DNA of 35,442 bases, from NCBI GenBank assembly GCA_022769795.1, contig JALEIQ010000027.1, forward strand, positions 1 through 35,442, written 5' to 3'. Below the pieces are notes generated by a model, which saw nothing but the letters and a program-made list of their open reading frames with translations, had not been told where the DNA came from and did not search any database. Shown in pieces: positions 8,679-15,355 of this stretch. Each line of letters starts with the position of its first letter. Position 1 is the stretch's first letter. Position numbers and translations under genes: made by a program. The stretch is from Clostridiales bacterium (GTDB taxonomy: Bacteria; Bacillota; Clostridia; Christensenellales; Aristaeellaceae).

Positions 8679-9302
8679 ATGGCAGCCGCCGCGCGCCGCA
8701 TACGCATACGCCGCACAAACCGTCTGAAATGCCTGGTATGCTACCTGGTGTGCTTTGCTTTGCCGGTTTTGTGGCAGTTTATCGGGCTTTGGCTGATTTA
8801 TCCCTATAAGCTGGCCGCTACTGCGCCCAACGCGGCGGCGGCGCTTGCACGCCTTGCGCCCCTGCCGGCCCTCGCAAACCTGGCGCAGCGCTGCACGGCG
8901 GCGGCGGACGCCGCTCCCCAGGCCGTGCGCGCTGCCATGGCCGCCCGCGAGCAAAGCTGGCTGGCCCTTGTTGCCGCGTGCGCACTGGCCGCATGGCTGG
9001 TAACGCTCATTGCGCAGCTCATTTGGCGCGGCGTGAACCATAAGCCCACGCAGGCGGCGCGCGCCACGCAGGCCGCCATACTGGCTTACCGGCTGAATAT
9101 GCTGGTCATCTGGCTGTGCAACGCGGCCTTCGCGGCGGCGCTGTGGTTCCTTGGCGCCAGGCAAATCGCCGGCTTTGCCCAATGGGATGCGCTGTGCTAC
9201 TTTGGCGTATACCTTCTGAACCCTCTGGCGGCAATCTGCGTATCCCGCCTGGCCGCGCCGCCCACGCTAAGCGCAAGGCACGGCTTTTTCAAGCGCTTGT
9301 AA
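8679..9302 (+). CDS. Small four-helix membrane protein of unknown function
   Basis: A 207-residue integral membrane protein. It starts with an Arg-rich cytoplasmic tail (AAARRIRIRRTNRLK). Predicted helices lie at about residues 18-41, 94-116, 139-160 and 171-192, separated by an Ala-rich extracytoplasmic loop (45-92) and a short basic loop (117-136). I do not recognise a family. It sits 12 bases after the lipoprotein stop with TAAGGAGGGG as ribosome binding site, and 12 bases before the tubulin-like gene. This places it between an external lipoprotein and two cytoplasmic filament-type NTPases. A bridging role across the membrane is inferred from gene order only. Confidence 0.75.
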   Translation: MAAAARRIRIRRTNRLKCLVCYLVCFALPVLWQFIGLWLIYPYKLAATAPNAAAALARLAPLPALANLAQRCTAAADAAPQAVRAAMAAREQSWLALVAACALAAWLVTLIAQLIWRGVNHKPTQAARATQAAILAYRLNMLVIWLCNAAFAAALWFLGARQIAGFAQWDALCYFGVYLLNPLAAICVSRLAAPPTLSARHGFFKRL

Positions 9303-9314
9303 GGAGGTGCGTAT

Positions 9315-10940
9315 ATGGGCTGCTATGTGATCGCCGTGGGCGGCACGGGCAATAAGGTGCTGGAAGGCATGGTTTACGCCGCCTGCGCGGACGCCTTTTA
9401 TACCCTGGACAGTCTTGGCAGGCGCAAGCCCATTCCCATGCTTACCATGCTTTCGGTGGATGTGGACGCTGCCTGCGGCAACACCACCCGCGCAAAGCGC
9501 GCCGCGGAATACTACGAGCAGGTGCGCAAGGCCTTTGACGCGGCGCCCATCGCCCACCGCTGCTTTCACACGCGCCTCTCGCTGAACCGCTGGAGCATGA
9601 ACCTGAGCCGCCGCGCCGCCTCCATAAAGCAGATGGCGCAAAGCCACGGCGCGGATCAGCTGCTTGCCCGCGCTCTGTTCACCTCTACGGAGGCCAATCT
9701 GGAATATAGCGAGGGCTTTCGCGGCCATCCGGATTTGGGCGTATTGTTCTTTTCCGATCTGCTGGGCTCGCTGGAGGAGGCGCGCGCCCAGGGCCTGCCG
9801 GATGAGCTCAACAGCCTGATCGACTGCATGGAAGACGACCTGGCGCGCGGCGGCGAGGTGCGCCTGCTGCTGGTTGGCAGCATTTTCGGCGGCACGGGAG
9901 CCAGCGGCATTCCCGCCCTGAGCAAGTATTTGAACGCCCGTTTTGCCGCAAGCCGCGAGCGCTTTATCATGGGCGCGGCGCTGATGCTGCCCTATTACAG
10001 CGTGCCCGCCTCCGGGGTGGATACCGGCCGTGAAATTGCCGTGGACAGCGGCGAGTTCCTGGACAAAGCCCGCACGGCGCTGCAATATTACGGCATGGAA
10101 GGCATGATCCGCGACGGGGAGGAGGATACGCGCGGCATTTTTGACGCCGCCTATCTGCTGGGCCTGCCGCCTGAGCACTTTGTGTCCACGCGCGTGTATT
10201 CCACCGGCTCCCAAAGCCAGGAGAACGACGCGCACATGCTGGAATGGATGGCCGCGCGCTGCGCCGCCCGCTTTTTCCGCACGGGCTTTCGCGGGGCGGA
10301 CGCCGCCCATATCGACTGCTACTATTACCAGTGCCACAGCCCGCGCTTTGGCTGGGACAGCTTTGACGCGGAGGCGGCGCTCTATCGCGCCCGCTATGGC
10401 GCGCTGCTCAAGTCGGCGGCCGTGTTTTTCAGCGAATGCTATCCCACGCTGCGCGGGGTGTTCGCCGGCAGCGACCGGCGGGGCGCTCGCGTAGGGTACG
10501 TTGCCGCCTATTTTCACCGGCTTGGGCGCTTCACGGCCTCCCAGCGGGCGCTGTTAAGCGCGCTCCTGGAGGCGCTGTACCACCTTTTCGCCTTCTATAC
10601 AAACTGGCTGCACCAGGTGCTCTACACGCTTCCGCCCGCCATGCGCGGCGCGGAGGGCGAGCCTGGCCGCCTGCCCCAAAACGCCCTGCTGGACGCATCT
10701 GTGATGGACGCTCTGCACAGCATTCTTTCGGCCAACGGCTCCGGCGCGGAAGCCAACCGCGCCTGCCAGCAGGCGCAGCAGGGGCTGGCAAAGCTGGTAA
10801 AGGGCGGCGCGCCGGACCGCTATACCATGGAGCGTGTCATCAGCGCGCTCAACGGCGGCTCCGCCGTTGGTTCCGGCCCGGAGGCGGCCTTCGCCAGCTA
10901 TTTAGGCACGCTGCTTTCCGCCGTAATGGATAATGATTAG
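9315..10940 (+). CDS. Tubulin/FtsZ-like GTPase-fold protein
   Basis: A 541-residue protein with the signature of the tubulin superfamily. Residues 4-20 (YVIAVGGTGNKVLEGMV) match the first strand and T1 loop of FtsZ (VGVGGAGNNAV type). LTMLSVDVD at 43-51 fits strand 2 and the T2 acidic loop. VGSIFGGTGASG at 187-198 is the glycine-rich T4 signature (GGGTGSG in FtsZ), lying after a hydrophobic strand. ALMLPYYSVP at 222-231 fits strand 5. I cannot place the T7 catalytic Asp with confidence, so GTP binding is better supported than hydrolysis. It is neither FtsZ (no C-terminal FtsA/ZipA-binding tail) nor an obvious TubZ; it looks closest to the divergent bacterial 'tubulin-like' (Tubulin_2-type) proteins. 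The ribosome binding site is TAAGGAGGTG. It lies 22 bases before the actin-like gene. Confidence 0.82.
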   Translation: MGCYVIAVGGTGNKVLEGMVYAACADAFYTLDSLGRRKPIPMLTMLSVDVDAACGNTTRAKRAAEYYEQVRKAFDAAPIAHRCFHTRLSLNRWSMNLSRRAASIKQMAQSHGADQLLARALFTSTEANLEYSEGFRGHPDLGVLFFSDLLGSLEEARAQGLPDELNSLIDCMEDDLARGGEVRLLLVGSIFGGTGASGIPALSKYLNARFAASRERFIMGAALMLPYYSVPASGVDTGREIAVDSGEFLDKARTALQYYGMEGMIRDGEEDTRGIFDAAYLLGLPPEHFVSTRVYSTGSQSQENDAHMLEWMAARCAARFFRTGFRGADAAHIDCYYYQCHSPRFGWDSFDAEAALYRARYGALLKSAAVFFSECYPTLRGVFAGSDRRGARVGYVAAYFHRLGRFTASQRALLSALLEALYHLFAFYTNWLHQVLYTLPPAMRGAEGEPGRLPQNALLDASVMDALHSILSANGSGAEANRACQQAQQGLAKLVKGGAPDRYTMERVISALNGGSAVGSGPEAAFASYLGTLLSAVMDND

Positions 10941-10962
10941 ACAGCCGAAAGGAGGGGATTGT

Positions 10963-13900
10963 ATGCGCCGCGATCAAAAGCAGGCCCTGGATCAGGAAAC
11001 GCCCTATCTTACGCTGCTGCCGCCAATGGACGAGGGCTTTCACACGGGCTACCACACGCAGCCCGGCATTGTGAGCGACCATAACCAGCGTCCGCGCGAA
11101 TGGCTGGAAAGCCTGGCGCGCTACATGCGCACGCCGGGAAACGACGTAAGCTATTCCATTCCCAGTGTGCTTAGCGGCGAACAGCAGCTGCGCCGCCTTG
11201 CGCGCATAGCCTCCTCGCGCGCCCTGGCGCACCCCAGGCTTTTGGAATATCGGGCCGTGCTCGCCCTGCTTTTGCTGTGGGATACCTGGCCCAGGGACGA
11301 TAGCTGGCCTTCTCTGGAGCTTATTTCCCTGGGCGGCGAAACCGCCCTTTCCATGAGCGTGCTGGCGGCGCTACCCGCCCGGCGTGCGGAGGACGGGCTG
11401 TGGGTGTTTACGCTGCGCGCCCCCGGGGCCGCGGCCCAACCCCAGCCTATCGCGCTGCTTTCGCGCGATATGGCCGTTGTGCCCGCCGCCAACCCCGGCG
11501 ACCTGAGCTCCCTGCTGCCGCCCTGCGTTACCTGGTATGACCGCGCGCGCCAATGCTATCTGGAGCCCTGCCCCCTCCTGTGCGAGCGCGACGCGGCGAT
11601 TCTAAGCGCGCGCCTGCGCATGCTGCAAGCGCTCAACGAGCAGCCCGCCCTGCACAGCCCGCTCTATTCCCCGAACGCGGAGCTCTGCGCGGTGCTTTCC
11701 GCCTTTGTGGACGAGCTTGCGCTCGCCCGCAGGCCCTGGCGCGATAAGCTGGAGCGGGCGGATGAAAGCGCCCTGCGTTCGTTGCGCCTGCGCCTGCTGG
11801 GCGCATATGCGCCGGGCCTTTCTGCGATCTCCTCCGGCACGCAAATGGTTTCCGCCGGTGCCTTCGCGCCCGGCGAGAACCCCCTGCTTCGCGTATTCCT
11901 GCGGGAAAGCGTTCCCGAAATTCGCGGCGGCTCAACCCTTCTATACACGCTTGAGGGCGAGCCCTTTGCCTGCGCCTCCGACGCTTATGGCGTGGAGCCC
12001 GCGCGCACGCCTAACGAGCAGCAAACGCTTGACCGGCTTGAAAAGGAGCTTTCCCTTTTGGAGCGGAACGAACCCGCCTGGCGGCTGCAAGCCGCCGGGG
12101 CCCTGCGCGGCCTTGCGCGGGAGGTAAAGGACAGGCCCGGCCTATGGCCGCAGCTCCCGCGGCTGCTGTCCGCCTGGGCGCATGAGCTGGAAAGCCAGCC
12201 CGCGCCCGCCAGCCGTGTTCTCACCCTGTCCTATCCGCTGGAGGCCCAGCCCGCCGCGCTGCAACACATTCTGGCCTCCATGTTCGGCTCCATGGACGCG
12301 GCGGCGGCCTCGCAGCCCTTCGCGGACTGCCTGCTGCTTGCGCAGGGCCAGCCGCCCTTTGATAGCGCCGCCCTAAACGAGCGTTGCCGCGTAGAGCACA
12401 ACGGCGCGGCCTGCTATGCCATTCCCCCGCTTTCTCCGCAGCTGTGCGCATGGCTGACCGCACGCGCGGAGGAAGCGCCCGAAACGGCGCCCGTTCTTGA
12501 AACCGGCAGCCTGTCGTTTTCCTCTGTCAGCGATGGCAAGGCCATTCTCGCTTCCTTCCGCCTTTCCTGCCGCCTGCCCGGGGATGAGGCCTGCCGCGTA
12601 AGCGCCGTTACCTTCCAGCGCGCCTATACGCTGTCCGGTCAGGCGCAAAGCGGCGCGGCTATCCTGCTGCCGGAGGCTTCTGTGCCGCAAATCACGCTTT
12701 GGCCCAGGGCGCACTTTGCCCCCGGCCTGTGGAAGCAATATTTCATCCATGCCCACGCGCCAGGCAGCCTGGAGGTGTGGGGGCTTTCCAGCGGCGGTTG
12801 GCGGCAGGGAACGCCGTTCAACCGCGAAACCGGCGCCTGGCAAACCGTATGCACCGACCGCTTTCCTTCCTTTGTGGCGCTTCGTCAGGGAGGCCTGTCC
12901 CTGGGCGCGGTGCCGTGCTGCATACCGCTTCATCATATCAAGCATGAGCCCGTCGCCGTTGCCGCCATCGACTTTGGCAGTATCTCCACCACGGTCATGC
13001 TGCGCCAGGGCGAGCGCGTCCAGCCCGCCGTGCTGCCGGAATGCATGCATGCCCGGCTGCTGGGGCGCACGCCCGACGCGGACGTTTTGCGTGAGGAATT
13101 GCTGCCCCAGGATGTTCTGCTGCCCAACGCGCCCGTGGAGGCAACCTACTACAGCGTGATGGACATGTTCCGGGATCAGCCGGAGGCATGGAACGCCGTG
13201 TTGACGGACGGGCACATCTATTACCACAGCTCGCTGGGCCAGTTGATTGAAAAGGCCGCGGGCACGCTGTACTACGACCTGAAATGGGGCGGAGAGCCCT
13301 ATTCCCTGCGCTGCCTGCGCCTATTTTTGAAGCAGGTGATGACGCAGGCCTCCCTCAGCGCGCGGCTGTGGGGCTCGCCCAGCGTTTCCTGGCGCGTATC
13401 CATGCCCAACGCCATGCCCCCTCACAAGCAGGAGGCCTATCTTGAGCTGATGCGCGGCCTGGCGCGCGAGGTGGCCGCCGAAACGGGCCTTCCCCTTTCC
13501 CCAGACGGCCCCGCCGTGCTTTACGCCACCGAAAACCAGGCCGACGGCCTGTACTTTTTAAGCCGCAGCGAGGCCAACGCCCACAGCGGATACCTGAACC
13601 TGGATATCGGAGGAAGCACGACCGATCTTAGCCTGTGGCTGTGCAACGCCACCCATGCCACGATTGAATGCTCGCTGAGGCTTGGCTGTAGGCAAATGCT
13701 GTTTGATTCCCTGGGAGAAAATCATCTTGCCGACCTTGAAACGGATTTTTCCCAGGGCTCGGCAGCGCTTGCCGGGGCTGTGCGGCAAACGTCAGCCGCC
13801 CTGCGCCGGGAAAGCGCAACCGTGCGCGGCCGCCTGAAGTGCATGTTCCTGATGGACGACCTGTTTGCCGCCTATGCCCAGGATATCCGCGAGGCCATGG

Positions 13901-14523
13901 CGGTTTCCCGTTCCACCGGGCGCATCGGCTACGTGGAAAGCCTGCTCCTGTTTGAAATCGGCTTCCTGTACTATCTCTCCGGCGAGGTGCTGCACCGTGC
14001 CTGGCAGGACGAGGAGCTTCGTCCCCTGCTGCCGGAGCGCATGGCCCTGTGCATTGCGGGCAATGGCGGCCAGCTCGTCAAAATCTTCACGGACGAGCAG
14101 CAAACCCGCCTGTGCTCGCTGGCCCTATCCCGCCTGGAGGACGGCCATCCGCTGCGCGTGGTGCTGCCCATTCAAAGCCGCCATCCCAAGCAGGAGGTGG
14201 CGCGCGGCCTCCTGTGCCCGGACGCGCCGCTTAGCAGCGCTATCCAGGGGCTGGAGCGTTGGAACGGCACGCGCGCCTTTGGCGAAAGCGAGAGAGAGAA
14301 CCTTTTGCTCGGCTACCTTCCGCTGTTCTACCGCGTGTTTCCTCAGGCGGCGAACCGCCTAATGCCCAACGCCTTTGAAGGCGCAAACGGCGATGCGCTC
14401 ACCGCCACGGCTGCCATGGAGCTGGACACCATTTTTGAAAATGAAAAGCCACGCACCCCGGAGGATGACATGGCGATGTATGTGCGCTGCTTTATGCATT
14501 TGAAGCGGCTTTGGCGCTTATAG
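10963..14523 (+). CDS. Giant protein with C-terminal actin/Hsp70-like ATPase domain
   Basis: A 1186-residue cytoplasmic protein. The C-terminal half has the three ASKHA nucleotide-binding signatures in order: phosphate-1 at 670-677 (DFGSISTT), phosphate-2 at 881-888 (DIGGSTTD), and an adenosine motif at about 1030-1036 (CIAGNGG). Between them lies AGTLYYDLKWGG, a segment I associate with large SrfB-like or Hsp70-like bacterial proteins. The first 660 residues match no domain I know. They contain helical, Ala/Leu-rich stretches and, just before the ATPase, a WPRAHFAPGLWKQYF segment. The start at ATG 10963 follows AAAGGAGGGG; ATG 10933 overlaps the previous gene and lacks such a site. An ATP-driven chaperone or filament function is inference. 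A SrfB-type relationship is possible but not established. The gene ends at the repeat-filled convergent gap. Confidence 0.82.
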   Translation: MRRDQKQALDQETPYLTLLPPMDEGFHTGYHTQPGIVSDHNQRPREWLESLARYMRTPGNDVSYSIPSVLSGEQQLRRLARIASSRALAHPRLLEYRAVLALLLLWDTWPRDDSWPSLELISLGGETALSMSVLAALPARRAEDGLWVFTLRAPGAAAQPQPIALLSRDMAVVPAANPGDLSSLLPPCVTWYDRARQCYLEPCPLLCERDAAILSARLRMLQALNEQPALHSPLYSPNAELCAVLSAFVDELALARRPWRDKLERADESALRSLRLRLLGAYAPGLSAISSGTQMVSAGAFAPGENPLLRVFLRESVPEIRGGSTLLYTLEGEPFACASDAYGVEPARTPNEQQTLDRLEKELSLLERNEPAWRLQAAGALRGLAREVKDRPGLWPQLPRLLSAWAHELESQPAPASRVLTLSYPLEAQPAALQHILASMFGSMDAAAASQPFADCLLLAQGQPPFDSAALNERCRVEHNGAACYAIPPLSPQLCAWLTARAEEAPETAPVLETGSLSFSSVSDGKAILASFRLSCRLPGDEACRVSAVTFQRAYTLSGQAQSGAAILLPEASVPQITLWPRAHFAPGLWKQYFIHAHAPGSLEVWGLSSGGWRQGTPFNRETGAWQTVCTDRFPSFVALRQGGLSLGAVPCCIPLHHIKHEPVAVAAIDFGSISTTVMLRQGERVQPAVLPECMHARLLGRTPDADVLREELLPQDVLLPNAPVEATYYSVMDMFRDQPEAWNAVLTDGHIYYHSSLGQLIEKAAGTLYYDLKWGGEPYSLRCLRLFLKQVMTQASLSARLWGSPSVSWRVSMPNAMPPHKQEAYLELMRGLAREVAAETGLPLSPDGPAVLYATENQADGLYFLSRSEANAHSGYLNLDIGGSTTDLSLWLCNATHATIECSLRLGCRQMLFDSLGENHLADLETDFSQGSAALAGAVRQTSAALRRESATVRGRLKCMFLMDDLFAAYAQDIREAMAVSRSTGRIGYVESLLLFEIGFLYYLSGEVLHRAWQDEELRPLLPERMALCIAGNGGQLVKIFTDEQQTRLCSLALSRLEDGHPLRVVLPIQSRHPKQEVARGLLCPDAPLSSAIQGLERWNGTRAFGESERENLLLGYLPLFYRVFPQAANRLMPNAFEGANGDALTATAAMELDTIFENEKPRTPEDDMAMYVRCFMHLKRLWRL

Positions 14524-14609
14524 AGCGCTTGGGAGCCAAAAACAAGGGCGGTGTGCAGGGGCCAACGCCCCAAAAGCCCTGCGCCGCAGCGCTTTTTCAA
14601 GAGAGCAAC

Positions 14610-14633
14610 GCGCCAGCCCAAACGGGCTGGCGC
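14610..14633. repeat. GCGCCAGCCC stem-loop, copy 1
   Basis: A perfect 10-base-pair stem (GCGCCAGCCC / GGGCTGGCGC) with a four-base AAAC loop. It is identical to the copy at 14802-14825 and lies at the inner end of the left arm of the large inverted repeat. Confidence 0.9.
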
Positions 14634-14673
14634 CAGACTGTTGATAAACCTCATAGATACGCAAAGAGCCGCA

Positions 14674-14697
14674 GCGCCAGCCCAGACGGGGTGGCGC
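14674..14697. repeat. GCGCCAGCCC stem-loop, diverged copy 2
   Basis: The same hairpin with AGAC as loop and one non-pairing position in the stem (GCGCCAGCCC against GGGGTGGCGC). It forms the inner end of the right arm of the large inverted repeat. Confidence 0.85.
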
Positions 14698-14729
14698 GTC
14701 TCTCGCTTGAAAGCGCTGCGGCGTAAGGC

Positions 14730-14774
14730 TTTGGGGCTCCGCCCCAAACCCCGGCAGGGGCATAATGCCCCTGC
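14730..14774. repeat. Two adjacent GC-rich hairpins
   Basis: Bases 14730-14748 form TTTGGGGC / GCCCCAAA with a three-base loop. Bases 14754-14774 form a nine-base-pair stem, GCAGGGGCA / TGCCCCTGC, with a TAA loop. The second is followed about 10 bases later by TTCTTTTT (14781-14788), so on the plus strand this could work as a weak terminator. They appear to belong to the same repeat family, since GTGCAGGGGC also occurs at the left edge of the complex (about 14553). Confidence 0.7.
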
Positions 14775-14801
14775 ACCCCGTTCTTTTTCGACGGCCTGAA
14801 T

Positions 14802-14825
14802 GCGCCAGCCCAAACGGGCTGGCGC
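14802..14825. repeat. GCGCCAGCCC stem-loop, copy 3
   Basis: A perfect 10-base-pair stem with AAAC loop, identical to copy 1. It lies 22 bases beyond the stop codon of the leftward helical-protein gene, where it could slow or end transcription from that side. There is no T-run, so an intrinsic terminator is uncertain. Confidence 0.88.
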
Positions 14826-14847
14826 GCACTGTACCTGCCTTTTGGAC

Positions 14848-15273
14848 TCACAGGTACGCCTTCATGCGTTCCACATTGCTTTCCTGCGCTTTCAGCAGCC
14901 TTTTGCCCAGGCCGCGCGCCGCTTCGTCCCGCCCCTGATAGTCGTTCAGATGGCGAATGGTCTTTACAATGCCCATCGTGGTGCCCTGTACCATCATTTC
15001 CGCGATTTTGCTTCGGGAATCGTCCAGCGCCAGTTGACCCATGCTCATCATTTCAGAGGAGATGCGCGCCATCGTCCCCACGCCGCCGGGCGTATCGCCC
15101 GCCTGGCGAATCATGCCGTCCGCCTCTTTGCGGATATGGCCGTATTCCTCATGCTCGCGCCCCAGTTCCTCCCTGAGCTCGCCCCCGGCGCGTTCCCGCA
15201 CCGTTTCAATGCCCTGGCAGCCCATATCCGCCGTTTTGTAGATGTATTGCAGCAGCTCCATTTCCGGCAACAT
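14848..15273 (-). CDS. Small all-helical conserved protein, unknown function
   Basis: A 141-residue protein that appears entirely helical, with no signal peptide or membrane segment. It starts MLPEMELLQYIYKTADMGCQGI, and the end pattern MMVQGTTMGIVKTIRHLNDYQG resembles small helical-bundle proteins I have seen in Clostridia. A ferritin-like four-helix bundle is plausible, but the Glu/His metal ligands are not clearly arranged. The start is ATG 15273 after GAGGTGAGGA; a TTG three bases earlier (15276) is possible. It lies 82 bases downstream of glpK on the same strand and is the last gene of the leftward block. I do not assign a function. Confidence 0.75.
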   Translation of the reverse strand: MLPEMELLQYIYKTADMGCQGIETVRERAGGELREELGREHEEYGHIRKEADGMIRQAGDTPGGVGTMARISSEMMSMGQLALDDSRSKIAEMMVQGTTMGIVKTIRHLNDYQGRDEAARGLGKRLLKAQESNVERMKAYL

Positions 15274-15355
15274 CAATCCTCACCTCACGGGCAGTATGCC
15301 CGAAGGCGCGTTTTTGTATGCCTGCGTTATCCAAGCGCCGCGCGAAATGCCCTGT

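Larger units (their letters stand above)
14567..14737. repeat. Large imperfect inverted repeat in the convergent gap
   Basis: Bases 14567-14619 and 14688-14737 are imperfect reverse complements. Shared blocks include GCCCCAAAGCC, CGCCGCAGCGCTTT, CAAG-GAGAG and CGCGCCAGCCC-like ends. Between them lie a second facing pair (GGGCTGGCGC / GCGCCAGCCC) and about 40 unrelated bases. The element fills the gap between two convergent transcription units and has no believable coding frame. It could be a non-autonomous palindromic repeat, as common in GC-rich Clostridia, or act as a transcription stop for both sides. No long T-run follows the stems. The rest of the 324-base gap (14524-14847) holds only the hairpins listed separately. 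Confidence 0.75.

Noticed and set aside
9267-10517. 416-codon minus-strand frame opposite the tubulin-like gene
   Set aside because: No ribosome binding site or domain motif; the plus strand carries the T1 and T4 tubulin motifs and a strong ribosome binding site.
14610-14825. Possible CRISPR array from the three GCGCCAGCCC copies
   Set aside because: Copies are perfect palindromes with unequal spacing (about 40 and 104 bases), one is diverged, and no cas genes are present.
15274-15355. Terminator between glpK and the helical-protein gene
   Set aside because: Only a five-base-pair hairpin (CGGGC / GCCCG) is visible on the minus strand and no T-run follows.
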